64,000 nucleotides of DNA from Pontederia crassipes (GCA_030549335.1 CM060189.1:32325001-32389000); one strand, 5' to 3'; shown: positions 11,467 to 23,315, counted from the stretch's first letter. Notes: generated from the letters alone by a model not told the origin. Program-made: numbers and translations.

Positions 11467-12452
11467 TCATTTTCTTGTAAGCTTGGTCAACGATAATGCT
11501 ATTCTGAAAAAGTTTTTGATGAATCGTTTGTAGTATCCTGCTAAACCAAGGAAACTCTTAATTTCAAAAACGTTCTTTGGCTGAGACCAGTTGGATACTG
11601 CTTCTACCTTTGTCAGATCGATTGAGATTCCATCCATTGAGACGATGTGGTCAAGAAACATCATTTCTTCTAATCAGAATTCGCATTTGGAGAACTTTGC
11701 GTATAATTTCTTCGTTCGCAAAGTTTTCAAGACTATCCTCAGGTGTTCCTTGTGCAGCTCTATGTTTGGTGAGTAGATGAGGATGTCGACGAAGACAATC
11801 ACGAACTTATCCAGATGTTCGTTGAAGGTTCGATTCATGAGGTCCATGAATGCTGCTGGGGCATTGGTTAACCCAAACGGCATCACAAGAACTCATAATG
11901 CCCATACCGTGATATGAAGGCTGTCTTTGGAATGTTTTCTTCTGCTACCCTAAGCTGATGGTAGCCGTTCCTTAGTTCGATTTTGGAGAATACCTTTGCA
12001 TTGGACAATTGATCAAATAAATCGTCGATGCGAGGTAGCGGGTACTTGTTCTTCACTGTGACTTTGTTCAATATTCGGTAGTCGATACAAAGCCTTAGCG
12101 ATCCGTCCTTCTTCTTGACGAAAAAGACGGGTGCACCCCATGGTGAGATGCTAGGTCTGATGAAGCCTTTATCCAGTAGCTCTTGAATTTGGGTCTTTAA
12201 TTCCTTCATTTCTGCTTGAGCCATGCAGTATGGGGCTTTGGAAATTGGTGTTGTGCCTGGTGCCACCTCTATGTGGAAGTCTATCTTCCTCCAGGGTGGT
12301 AGACCACTTACATCTTCAGGGAAGACATCAGAAAATTTTCTCATAACCTCTATGTCCTGAGGGGTCTTCCTTGGTTCCTCTATCTTGGTCACACTTGCCA
12401 GATAATTTCTACATCCTTTTTGAAGAAGTTTATGTGCATTCATGGCAGACAT
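11467..12452 (-). pseudogene. Reverse transcriptase of the Tekay-type pol, catalytically broken
   Basis: Read from 12452 to 11467 in at least three frame segments, with frame changes at about 11883 and 11670. The N-terminal part has the [14 protein letters not shown] and [14 protein letters not shown] motifs. The first catalytic Asp (usual SKIDLRSGYHQ) is Glu here (codon 11978-11976). The second half has the [12 protein letters not shown] motif. The usual FIDDILIYS box has lost one Asp codon and reads FVDILIYS (11793-11767), an in-frame 3-base loss. The connection segment (FLGLAGYYKRFI) follows. Both active-site changes and the frameshifts make the enzyme dead. Confidence 0.9.
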
Positions 12453-12699
12453 AATAATTTTTTATTCTTTGCGGGCTATGCCTCTAACAATGACCTTGCC
12501 TGTGTCTGGTGTACATATAACAACTTTTTTTGTTTGCACAATATAGATGCATCATAAGAGGTTAACCAATCCATGCCCAAAATTATGTCATAATTTGTCA
12601 TAGGGATAATAATAAGATTTGCAGGGAAGTTCTTATACTTTATCTCTACGGGTACATTAGGGAGGTATTTTTTTGGTGAGTAATGTTCTTTGTAGAGTC

Positions 12700-12860
12700 A
12701 GTATACTCATCTTATGGTCTAGGTTCATTGCAGTTATCCCTAAGGTAGTGGCACATTCTTCAGATATGAATGAGTGCGAGGCACCAGAGTCAAATAACAC
12801 AATGGTTGAGAGTTCTGCTACGAATAGCATACCTCAAATGACCTTAACGTCATTCAGTGG
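12700..12860 (-). pseudogene. Aspartic protease remnant of the Tekay-type pol
   Basis: On the minus strand the retroviral-type active site reads LFDSGASHSFIS, with Asp-Ser-Gly-Ala encoded at 12791-12780. The flanks carry frameshifts and no long open frame covers the domain. Protease would release the Gag and Pol subunits. Confidence 0.75.
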
Positions 12861-12929
12861 AGCATCCTCTTACAAGTTGAAGAGTCTTCCTTATACCAAT
12901 TGTTGCCCACGCCTTGAGCAATTCACAGC

Positions 12930-13030
12930 GATGTGACCCATTCCGCCACATTGAAAACATGTTCCAGTCTTCATGCGACATTCCCCTGCGTGGGTCCTGC
13001 CACAGGTGGTACATAAAACCCGCTCACCTA
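12930..13030 (-). pseudogene. Tandem zinc knuckles at the Gag C-terminus
   Basis: On the minus strand two cysteine-histidine modules occur in series: CTTCGRTHAGEC, then CFQCGGMGHIAVNC (C-X2-C-X4-H-X4-C). This is the nucleocapsid part of a Tekay-type Gag, which binds genomic RNA. It lies between Gag and the protease remnant, as expected. Confidence 0.75.
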
Positions 13031-13253
13031 ATACCGGTGGTGCTTGAGGAGTTTCTTGGAGGCTGTTGTCTCTGCTGCTAAGCTGGGTGCCTTGGTGCCT
13101 GTTGAGGGGATCGTTGGTTCTATTGGTGTGGTGGTTGTTGCTGTGGTAGAGGAGCTTGTTGTGGAGGGCTGCTGTTGAGGGCGATGGTACTATTGAGACG
13201 CTGGATATGGGCGGGGCCGGTTATCCCATCGTTGTTGGTGATAGTTGTTCCCT

Positions 13254-13958
13254 CTAAATTGTTGCTGTTGTTGAGGACTCTGTCCTACATTTTGTTGGAC
13301 CCTCCTGTAGGTCCTGGTGGTCGTTTTCAGTCATTGTAGTTAGGCTAACCGCCTCATCCAGGGTCTTGCAATTCCCTGGTCTGGTATGGGCCCTCAAAGT
13401 GGGGTTCAGCCCTTCAACAAAATGCTTCGTTATATTTTGTTCGTCCATAATCAGCTTGGAGTATTTCTTCAGTTGGATGAACTTGGTCATATATTGGGAC
13501 ATTGTCATAGTCCCTTGTTCAAAGTTCAGGAATTCCTTCTGCTTCAAATCCTTTTGGAACGCAAGGAAGAAGCGCGTTTCGAATGCCTTGCATAAGTCCT
13601 CCCAAGCGACGATCTTGACTTCCGAAAAATTGGTAGTTTTCTTTGCCTTCCACCATTCTTTAGCATTCTTCTGTACAGCTGCGGATAACACCTTGTTATT
13701 ATCTAGGACGTCCAGGATGTCTAACTTTTCTTCCATCGTCTCCATCCATTGTTCGGCCACCTCTATACCCCCGTCACCGTTAAACGTCGGAGGCTTCGAC
13801 CTCCAAAATTCTTGTATCGTGTAAGGAAGGAGAACTTAGCGCCTTTGCTGTACTGGTGGTTCAGGTGGAGAAGGAGAAGGAGGAGGAACGAAAGGAGTCT
13901 CCTCATTATGTATCTCATTCTCGTCGTCAGTTACTTGCAATCTTATATGAGGAGACAT
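13254..13958 (-). pseudogene. Gag (capsid region) of the Tekay-type element
   Basis: Translation probably began at the ATG at 13958 (MSPHIRLQVTDD), in an acidic, Pro-rich N-terminus that reaches a TAA at 13838-13836. A one-base frame change then continues through WRSKPPTFNGDGG into a 168-codon open stretch (13760-13254). That stretch holds the retrotransposon Gag core: AEQWMETMEEKLDIL, KEWWKAKK, WEDLCKAFETRFF and the MSQYMTKFIQLKKYS motif. It forms the capsid of virus-like particles. The copy is broken at about 13835 and after 13254. Confidence 0.85.
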
Positions 13959-14223
13959 CTATAAAAAGACCATGAGAGAATTTGAGTAATAGCATGGAAT
14001 CGAAATTTGAACCAAAATAAAATTCCATATTATAATTGAAGCCTTATGGCTCAATATCCGTTAAAACCAAGTCAAGCTCATGATATAGTTTAGTCAAAAG
14101 TAAAAACATAAAACGTTCACTTAGGCAACACTAAGGCCTTCAATGTTTAAGAGCAAAACACGAGCATTCAACTGAGGCAACACTAAGGCCTCCAATGTTT
14201 AGAATTTCCACTGGTCGATACTA

Positions 14224-14676
14224 CTAGTTACGTCGTGAGGTCTCTCCAGGTTCATCCCTAGAGGTTCTCCTACCCTTAGCAAAATTTGGACATTCCCAGG
14301 TAAAATGCCCAAATTGTTCACAATACAGGCAATAAGGGGTTCTGTCTTGTGGCAGACTTATAGGGCTGCCTGCGCGTATCTCTGCACCTTCTTGCTCCAT
14401 ACTCTGTATCTCTCTTCTCTGTTCCCTTTCTTCAAACACTTCGGCTGGTGGGGAAGGCATTACTGGTTGATTACTTCTCACGCTTTCCAAGTCAAAATGC
14501 TCCTGTACCTCTGGCGTTGGAGGTGGTACGATCGCACGGCCGCGTCCACGCCCTTGTGCCCGTGCTTGCACTTGTTCTTCAGTCAGGGGAGTTGGGGGGT
14601 GCATGATTGATTCAGCTACCCAGAAAACTCTTCTCTCGCCACGTACTACTCTTGACATTATGCGACGCGGAGGCAT
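14224..14676 (-). CDS. Small zinc-knuckle ORF upstream of gag in the Tekay-type element
   Basis: An intact 150-codon frame starting with MPPRR, 194 bases after the primer-binding site and ending 266 bases before the gag ATG. It has an RGRGRGR basic run near residue 45, a Pro/Glu-rich middle and one C-X2-C-X4-H-X4-C zinc knuckle (CLYCEQFGHFTWEC) near residues 117-130, then a basic tail. It is separate from gag, which has its own knuckles. It may be an independent accessory ORF, or a shrunken gag duplicate that kept only its ends. I know of no standard Tekay ORF in this position. Its intactness beside broken neighbours may be chance. Confidence 0.55.
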   Translation of the reverse strand: MPPRRIMSRVVRGERRVFWVAESIMHPPTPLTEEQVQARAQGRGRGRAIVPPPTPEVQEHFDLESVRSNQPVMPSPPAEVFEEREQRREIQSMEQEGAEIRAGSPISLPQDRTPYCLYCEQFGHFTWECPNFAKGRRTSRDEPGETSRRN

Positions 14677-14869
14677 ATATAAAAACGAGTTAACTCAATA
14701 ATATAAGTATAATCTATATGAGAATGTACTTAGTACTTACTTAAGGAGTGGAGCCGTAGATACTTGAAAAACTTGCATATGACTTTACTTTGAATTAATG
14801 AGACAAGATGAGCAATAATGACTATACATTAATATCTACTCTATTATGATCAGGGAGCCAAGAACTTAA

Positions 14870-14881
14870 GCTCTGATACCA
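14870..14881 (-). other. Primer-binding site for initiator Met tRNA (Tekay-type element)
   Basis: On the minus strand TGGTATCAGAGC, complementary to the 3' end of plant initiator methionine tRNA, lies three bases after the upstream LTR, which ends at 14885. This fixes the element's orientation as minus. Confidence 0.9.
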
Positions 14882-14884
14882 AAC

Positions 14885-14937
14885 TGTAACGCCTCCAAAA
14901 TCACCCCTCCTACTATATAGGCAGTCAGGTTGACCCC
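14885..14937 (-). repeat. Split right (upstream) LTR of the Tekay-type element, inner fragment
   Basis: Fifty-three bases starting TGTAACGCC match the start of the left LTR at 6986 and stop at the ACCCC duplicated by the Athila insertion. The rest of the LTR resumes at 29365. Confidence 0.9.
14933..14937. repeat. Left target site duplication ACCCC of the Athila element
   Basis: ACCCC directly precedes the 5' LTR; the second copy is at 29360-29364 directly after the 3' LTR. Confidence 0.92.
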
Positions 14938-16591
14938 TGATGCATGCAAAATATAACATATTTTAGATTATTATTTTAGTTAATTTTTCTGTAATTTGTT
15001 CATGGCATACATCATTTTTAGTCACTTTTAATCGTAATTTCGAATTTATAAATTTTAATTATTATTTCTCTGAATATTTTAATTGTGGATGGATTAACTA
15101 AATTTTTATAATTATTTTGCAGGAAAAATCGAGATTTAAATGGATTGCGCTGTATCGGCCGAAATTTCAAAGAAATTATCATTACGGCCGAGATTGGCTT
15201 TACCCCTAAGTCATTTTGGCCGAGATTTGGCTTTACACCCAAGTCATTTTGGGCGAGATTTCCAGGGGGTAATGATATGGAATCTTCATTGTTACGACTA
15301 AGATTTGAAGGGGTAAAGATAAATGATTTTATCTTTTGGGCGTAATGGCATGAAGATGAAGGGTGTAACAATTAAATGATTTTATCTTTTGGGCGTAACA
15401 CGATTTAGTTCTTTCCTTACGGCCGAGATTTTATGGGAGTAAAGATAAAAATGATTTATCTTTGGGCGTAATGATAAAAGGATTTATCTTTGGCCGAGTT
15501 TATCTCATAATTTTAAAGTCAACCGTACGATGTTACGGTCGAGATCAAATTGAAGGCCGTCTGCACCCTATAAATACGTGAAGAATCCATCGTTTCAATA
15601 GGTGCTCTGAAGTTCAGGTTTTCTTCCACGGCGAGTCGTGAGCTCTGCAGGCTACGACCAAGAGGAGAGAGGTGCGACGGTTGGAGGTTGATCGCGACCC
15701 TGATCAAGTCCGAGAGGCTGCCCGATTGTCTGCCCAATTCGAGAGCTCTACTTCTATTTTGGGTGTAATTCTTTCAATTATTATTATTATTTTGTTATTA
15801 TCTCTCCAGAATTTCTAGGATGAACTCCATATTTTCTATTTATTTCATTTTAGAAGATTATTATTGAAAGGAAACTATTTGGACCCTATATTATTTGTTT
15901 TAATCTTTTCTGATCAATTAGTTAATTGTGCTTAATGCTTTTAATTTAATTACTTGGATTTCTGAGTTGAGTAATTACCAGTTTGTGGACTATTTAATTT
16001 CAGAATTCATTAATTAAATTAATTGATTTTATTTGGAATTAATAATTGACATAAATTTGATAACTAGTGTGTGGAGAATCAAGTTTGTGTGGTCTATTAA
16101 TCTATACCAGTTTGTGGAGTGATTAATAGTCTAGAGAATCCAATTTAATACATCTTAATTTTAATATGATTTTGGGGGTACCAGTCGTGGAGACTTCAAT
16201 TCTTATTAAATTAAGATAGTTCTATATGATTAAATTGAGGGATGCCAGTCGTGGAGACCACAAGTTAATCATGTTAGATTACTTTAGGGAGACTCTAATT
16301 CATCTTTAAAGATTAAATTTATCTTTTATGGTTCAAATATTTATCCTGATCTATTTTCATCCTAAGGCCTAACTTCAACACCATTATCTTATCTTTATCT
16401 TATTTTCTTTATTTTATTTTATAAAACTCATTTTCAAAATTCATGTTTTTCCTCTCTTATGAATTTAAAGATTCAGATATTGAATTAATAATATTCCTCG
16501 TGGGTTCGACACTCTTACTCCTTTTTACTATATTACTTGAGCGACTAGTGCACTTGCTAGCAAATTTTATTGTTACAAATCAAACGCATCA
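14938..16591 (+). repeat. 5' LTR of the Athila element
   Basis: A 1,654-bp LTR from TGATGC to GCATCA. Its first 620 bases hold many TTACGGCCGA-like words, some inverted (GGGCGTAA). The second half is AT-rich with repeated words such as CCAGTCGTGGAGAC and CCAGTTTGTGGA. Against the 3' LTR I see seven differences, all transitions. Confidence 0.95.
15569..15576 (+). promoter_or_regulatory. TATA box of the Athila 5' LTR
   Basis: TATAAATA sits about 630 bases into the LTR, after the motif-rich part, a plausible place for the U3/R boundary. The identical box in the 3' LTR is at 28337-28344. Confidence 0.6.
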
Positions 16592-16597
16592 AGTTTT

Positions 16598-16612
16598 TGA
16601 CGCCGTTGCCGG
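16598..16612 (+). other. Primer-binding site for Asp tRNA (Athila element)
   Basis: TGACGCCGTTGCCGG, six bases after the LTR, matches the complement of the 3' end of tRNA-Asp (TGGCGCCGTTGCCGG) at 14 of 15 positions. An Asp-tRNA primer is typical of Athila. Confidence 0.85.
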
Positions 16613-17957
16613 GGAATATTTTATTAATTAATTTCTGATTTTTATGAATTATTAGGAGATGTAAATAAAGTGTAAATAATTCTTTATAAATATGTATTAA
16701 TTGTTTTAATTATTTTTGTGAATAATCTAATTTTTTTCTTTTGCAAATAAAGGTCACAACATTTTTTTTAATTTATCTACTTTCGGTTTAAAATCCGTCG
16801 CCGATTGGATTTTCCGAATTACACTGTCGACTTATGGATTTACGACTTTAATTTTACGGTCTCGCAATGAATGATTTCTGAATTCTAAACTTTCAATCTT
16901 TACGGCCGTAATATTTTTATCTGAACGTTGTTTTACACCATGAGTAATGGATATTGATTTGACCTTGTTACGCCCGGTTTATCAATGATTTAAATTTTTT
17001 ACGCCCTATTCGAATCAGTTCGACTTTCATTCTCAGCCGTAACATTTTAATTGTTTGAACTTTTCATATGGATTTGATCTGTTGTTTTACGACCGTAGAA
17101 ATTGAAATATTCTGAATGTGCACGTTTAATCAATTGCGTTTTGACTTTAATGAACCGTAAGAAATCTTTACGCCAGCAAGCTTTTAACTGACAAACTCTT
17201 ATCCAATTTTACGGCCGGTATTTCACTTTATCCGGACTTCTTTCTTTTACGGCCGAGAATTAATCTCATGGTTTTGCGGCCGATATGAATGGTCCTCTTC
17301 CTCGGCCGTAATGATTCATTTGTCGACATTTTGTTCAATTTTTATTTCGGCCAAAGGTTGTTGACTTCGATTCTTTACACCTAGAGTTTTATATGCGAGG
17401 AGTTCTTTACGCCGCAAAAGTCAACTTAATTCTCTTTCGACCGAGATTATTCATCGCTGTGTTAAGTTTACGCCATCTTATGATTTTGTTTCGGCCAACA
17501 AGTTTTACGCCTTCACGTTGAATCCTTTTCAACACTATTTTATGATTTTTACGGACGAACGAGCCTCGGATTACTGATTTAATTTCGGCCGTAAACCCTA
17601 TTTCTGTATTACGGCCGATCAATCTTATTTTCTCTCTGAAAATAATTTTTTATTATGTAACTTTACGGCCGCAAAGTAGTTCAGACTTATTTTGTACCGT
17701 TTGTTACATCATCATAAATTCTTTCGGTCGATATTAATTTTTGGTATTTGTATTAGTTTGATGAACCTCCGTCTGCGACCGTAATTAGGTTTCTGAAAAG
17801 TTCCTCTCGAAAATTAATTTTAATTCTATCAGGCCGAAAGACTTTATTTGTTAAAAACTCATTTTTCGTGACCTATTATCTGTATTTCTTCTTTCTTGTA
17901 TATATATTTTTATTTTATTCTTTTATCTTACTGAAAATTGGTTGTTGCAGGTACTAA
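16613..17957 (+). repeat. Athila leader with dense TTACGGCCG-type motif array
   Basis: A 1.3-kb untranslated leader. Between about 16790 and 17835 it carries roughly 25-30 copies of TTTACGGCCG, TTTACGCC, TTACGACCG or their reverse (CGGCCGTAA), about one per 35-40 bases, in otherwise AT-rich DNA. No long open frame is present. A TGTTGCAG-like splice acceptor sits at the end (17943-17950), just before the gag frame opens. Confidence 0.8.
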
Positions 17958-18964
17958 TTGAAAATTAAATCGCAACCAATCCTGGAATCTTCTGATAAGC
18001 GCACTAGGAACTCAAATCCACTGTTGGAATTTGATCATGAAATTGAAAGAACCTATCGTCGATTACGAAGAAATATAAGAAAAATGGCGGAACAAGCACG
18101 CGACAATCAGAGACTGGAGCAACAAAATGAACTGGTTCCACCACATAATCATCGGCGAGAAGATGAAGCAGAGCTTTCTATGAGAGAATATGTCTCGGCC
18201 AGATACAGTGACCGAGAATCATGCATCGTGCTGCTTGACATTAACGCAAATAATTTTGAGATAAATCCCGCAATCGTGAGGATGATACAAGCATCCCAAT
18301 TTGGAGGAGGATTTCATGAAGACCCTCACGATCACCTTGACAAATTTCTTGCCACTCTGAGCACCTTTAGAAATAATAATGTTTCTTCTGAAGTTATTCG
18401 TTTATTATTATTTCTTCAATCTTTACGTGACAAAGCTTCCACTTGGTTTAAAACTTTGTCTGCAGGATCGATTCACTCATGGTTGGAGTTGGTAGAAAAA
18501 TTTGTTGGAAAATATTGTCCACCACAAAAGGCAGGCAAATATCGAAGAGAATTGAGGACGTTTGTTCAAGACGATAACGAGACCTTATATGAGGCATGGG
18601 AACGATATAAGGAACTATTAGCCAGAGTTCCTGACAACAGAATTCAAAATGGCAAGTGATGGAAGATTTCTACCATGGATTACGAGCGGCAGATCAAGAT
18701 AAGCTCGATCAATCAGCAGGAGGGACAGTACTGGGATCTAAACGTCCTAGTGAGATACAAGATATAATTGAAGCTGTAGCCCTCAAGTCGAGCCAAGAAA
18801 GGAGACCATCTCGCCGAACTCATGATGTGCATGCTACAGAAAGTAGAAATTCTTCTGAAGTAGTGACTCAGCTAGAGTCACTTAATAAAAAATTTGAGCA
18901 GATGATGTCATTAATGGTGTGCAACAACTGTGGAGGAGGACATGCGAGCAATTATTGTCCTTAA
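17958..18964 (+). pseudogene. Gag of the Athila element, start lost and frameshifted
   Basis: The frame opens at a TTG (17958) after an in-frame TAA; the first in-frame ATG is at 18084. It shows the Athila Gag pattern: an N-terminal EIERTYRRLRR segment, the core MIQASQFGG...DPHDHLDKFL, the LLFLQSLRDKASTWF motif and the FVGKYCPP motif. The frame stops at 18657-18659, but the continuation WQVMEDFYHGL is one frame over (from about 18650), so a one-base indel lies just upstream. The knuckle CNNCGGGHASNYC (C-X2-C-X3-H-X4-C, the usual Athila spacing as I recall it) is followed by a TAA at 18962-18964 where the frame otherwise stays open, consistent with CAA to TAA. Gag would form the particle and bind RNA. 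Confidence 0.85.
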
Positions 18965-21900
18965 GGTAACATTTCTAATCCTGATCATATTGAAAATACT
19001 AACTTTGTCTCCAATCCATTTTTCAGGAATAATGACTATGGTTGGAGGAACAATCAGAAATTTCCTTATAGGTCAAATCAAGGGCAAGTTTTTGAGAAAT
19101 TTCAGAATCAAGCTCATCCACAAAATTATACACTTTTGAGAAGACAACAAGAAGCTCCTGTCCAACAATCGACTAATCCCATGGAAGAGATGATGGCAAG
19201 AGTTATTGACACTATGCAAACCATGCAGAAAACAATGGAAACAAGGGCAAACAATCAAGATGCTATAATCAGGAATTTAGAAATGCAATTAGGGCAGATG
19301 GCCAATATGATGGCAGGACGTGCACCAGGGACTCTTCCAAGCAATACAGAGAAAAATCCTAAAGAAGAAATCAAAGCGGTGACTCTTAGAAGTGGGAAAC
19401 AATTGAGAAGTCTGAGATCAGATTCCCCGCCAAAAGTAATTGATCATAAAGAAGAAATTGAAGCATCAAAGACACAAGATCAGACTACAATAGATATCAA
19501 TCTGAAGAAAAGAGAAACTGACAATTCAAAAAATACCAACATAAAGGATCTGCCCTATCCACAGAAATTTCGCAAAGAACAGTTAGATAAGCAATTTTCT
19601 CGCTTTCTTGATATTCTGAAGCAATTATTTATTAACATTCCCTTTCATGAAGCTTTACAGATGATGCCGAGCTATGCTAAATTTATGAAGGATATATTAT
19701 TCTCAAGAAGAAAGTTTGAAAACACTGGGAGAGTAATATTGACATCGAAGTGTAGTGCTATTTATGATCGAGATATACCTAGAAAAATGAAGGATCCGGG
19801 AACTTTCACCATACCTTGCACTATAGGAAAATTCTTTTGTGCACAAGCTTTATGTGATCTTGGTGCTAGTATAAGTTTAATGCCTTACTCTATATTTGTG
19901 CAGCTAGGTTATGGAGAACTAGAAGAAACAAGCATTACTCTTCAATTTGCAGATTCTTCATGCAAGAGACCCCAAGGAATATTAAGAGATGTTTTGGTAA
20001 AAGTTGATAAATTTATTTTTCCTGCAGATTTTATTGTTCTGGATATGAAGGCAGATGAAAAAAACCCTATCATCCTCGGGAGACCATTTCTAGCCACAGG
20101 AAATGCACTTATAGATGTTCAACAAGGGATGCTCACACTTCGCGTCAACAACGAAGACATCACTTTCAATATAAAAAATTCTCTCAAACAACCTTTTGAT
20201 CACTCATCCTGTTATGCTATTGATTCTCTAGAAGATGACATGACTGATGCTTTTGATGATATTGTTGCAGATTTTGTTTTAGATCCATATGCTAAGGAAG
20301 CTTTGGACATGATAGAGGATTCTAGAGAAATTGTGGGAGAGGATAATGTGTCAATAACAACAGAGACATTCGAGGACGAAATTGAAAAATTGGATTGTCC
20401 TCCAAAATTCGAACTTAAAGAACTTCCATCTCATTTAAGATATGCTTTTCTTGAAAATAACACTTACCCAGTTATCATATCTGCTGACTTGACAAATAAC
20501 ATGGAGAATAAACTTTTGGAAGTATTAAGGCAACACAAGAAAGCAATCGCTTGGTCTATTTCATATATCAGGGGCATCTCTCCTACAATTTGCATGCACA
20601 AGATCTTGATGGAGGACAATGCCAAACCTATTGCTCAATATCAAAGAAGGCTCAACCCAACTTTAAAGGAAGTTGTAAGAAAGGAGGTCATCAAACTCCT
20701 TGATGCAGGTATTATATATGCCATTTTTGATAGTTCATGGATAAGTCCTGTGCAGGTAGTTCCTAAGAAAGGAGGAATCACTGTGGTAAGTAACAAAAAT
20801 AATGAATTGGTGCCTCAAAGAACAGTTACAGGTTGGAGAGTCTGTATAGACTATAGGAAGCTTAATGATGTTACCCGCAAAGATCATTTTTCATTACCTT
20901 TTATTGACCAAATGTTGGAGCGTGTTGCAGATCATAGCTATTATTGTTTTCTAGATGGCTATTCTGGATACAATCAAATAGCAGTAGCACCTGAGGATCA
21001 AGAAAAGACAACGTTCACATGTCCGTATGGAACGTTTGCTTATAGAAGGATGCCATTTGGTCTATGCAACGCTCCAGCAACATTCCAAAGATGCATGATG
21101 TCAATATTTGCAGATATGAATGAGAAGATACTCGAAGTTTTCATGGATGATTTTACACTTTTTGGGAACTCTTTTAATAACTGTTTGGATAACTTATCTC
21201 TAGTTTTGCAGAGATGTGAAGAAATGAATTTGGTCCTTAACTGGGAGAAATGTCACTTCATGGTTAAGGATGGTATAGTTCTTGGCCACAAAATCTCAGA
21301 AAAAGGAATTGAAGTGGATAAGGCCAAGATAGATGTTATTGCAAATCTGCCTCCTCCAACCAATGTGAAGGGCATTCGAAGCTTCCTTGGGCACGTAGGA
21401 TTTTATCGCCGTTTTATCAAAGATTTTTCAAAAATGGCTAAACCATTAACTAATCTTCTTGCTAAGGACACAAAATTTGATTTTGATTCAGAATGTCTTG
21501 CTGCCTTTAATTTGTTAAAAGAAAAGCTAATTTCTGCCCCTGTTGTTGTAGCACCAGACTGGTCTTTACCATTCGAGTTGATGTGCGATGCGAGTGATGG
21601 TGCCTTAGGAGCTATTTTAGGGCAAAGAAAAGATAAAACATTTCATGTTATATATTATGCAAGCCGAACATTGAATGCTGCCCAACTAAATTATGCAACA
21701 ACAGAGAAGGAGTTTCTTGCTGTTATTTTTGCTTTTGACAAGTTTATATCATATCTAATTTGTTCAAAAATTATTGTCTACACAGATCATGTAGCCATCA
21801 AGCACTTGATGAGCAAACAAGATGCCAAGCCTAGACTAATCCGATTGATACTACTTTTGCAAGAGTTCGATGTAGAAGTAAAAGACAAAAAAGGGACTGA

Positions 21901-23315
21901 AAACTTATTAGCTGATCACCTATCTCGTTTGGAGCCATCTCCAAGAGAAGTCACAGACATACTTGAAGAATTCCCAGACGAGAAAGTATTTTCTATCTCT
22001 ATAATTTTTCAAATTTCTGACACTACACCATGGTTCGCTGATTTTGCTAACTACCTTGCAGGACATTACATTCCAAAGGGCATGACCACTCATCAAAAAA
22101 GAAAATTCTTATCTGATGTCAAGAATTATCACTGGGAAGATCCTTACCTTTTTCGATTATGTGCAGATCAAATAGTTCGAAGATGTATTCACGAAGATGA
22201 GATTGATAATATCCTAAGTCATTGCCACGATGGACAAGCTGGAGGTCACTTTGGACCCAATCGAACAGCGGTTAAGGTACTTGAATGTGGACTATATTGG
22301 CCAACCATTTACAGAGATGCAAGAAACTACTGTAAGTATTGTGACAAATGTCAAAGGACAGGTAATATTTCTCGTCGAGATGAAATGCCTCTCACAAATA
22401 TTTTACAGTGCGATATTTTTGATGTTTGGGGCATTGACTTTATGGGACCATTCCCTAAATCTTTTAACAACCAATACATCTTAGTGGCGGTTGATTATGT
22501 TTCCAAATGGGTAGAAGCTGTAGCCACACCAACAAATGAGGCCAAGGTAGTTGCCAACTTTCTAAGAAAAAATATTTTTACTCGATTTGGAACACTTAGG
22601 ACTATCATAAGTGACAATGGAACACATTTCTGTAATAAAATAATGTCAACTCTTCTTAATAGATTTGGAGTCAAACATTTTTTGAGTACACCATATCATG
22701 CCCAATCTTGTGGACAAGTGGAAAATTCAAATAGAGAGATAAAAAGGATTCTAGAGAAAACTGTAAATTCATCTAGGAAGGATTGATCTTTGAAATTAGA
22801 TGATGCACTCTGGGCATATAGGACTGCTTTTAAAACACCCATAGGTACTTCTCCTTATAAATTAGTCTTTGGAAAAGCATGTCACCTTCCTGTAGAACTA
22901 GAACACAGGGCTTATTGGGCAACAAAATTTTTAAATATGAATCTAAAATCATCACAATCTGAAAGGTTATTACAATTAAATGAGCTTGATGAATTTAGAC
23001 ACTATGCATACGAAAACAACAAGCTATATAAAGAACACACAAAAAAATTACATGACATGCACATTAAACATAAAATTTTTTTTACCTGGTCAACAAGTAC
23101 TTCTTTATAATAGCAAACTCAGACTATTTCCTGGAAAACTTAAATCAAGATGGACCGGACCTTATGTTATAATTAATTGTTCATCCTATGGAACTTTTGA
23201 GATTGAATCATTAGACAAAAAACAAAGACTCAAAGTGAATGGACATAGATTGAAACTTTATCATGGTGGCACTTATTATCATAACCTTTCTATGATCACT
23301 CTGTATGATGTGTGA
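18965..23315 (+). pseudogene. Pol of the Athila element (protease-RT-RNase H-integrase), two lesions
   Basis: One open frame runs from 18965 to a TGA at 22784-22786, in frame with the Gag tail. Domains: a Met/Gln-rich linker; aspartic protease with DLGAS (about 19856); RT with [12 protein letters not shown], the first Asp in [22 protein letters not shown] and an intact FMDD box (about 21140-21150); RNase H with [12 protein letters not shown] and YTDH; integrase with an HHCC finger (to about 22365), then Asp in WGIDFMGPF, Asp in ISDNGTHF and Glu in GQVENSNRE. The TGA sits where Athila integrases normally have Trp (TGG to TGA). Beyond it, [13 protein letters not shown] continues. A one-base gain in a T run near 23080 shifts the C-terminus into the next frame, ending at 23313-23315. 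All visible catalytic residues are present; only the reading frame is broken. Confidence 0.92.

Noticed and set aside
15018..15371. 117-codon minus-strand frame in the Athila LTR, repeated at 27786-28139
   Set aside because: It lies in LTR sequence with the palindromic motif; it is present twice only because the LTRs are identical.
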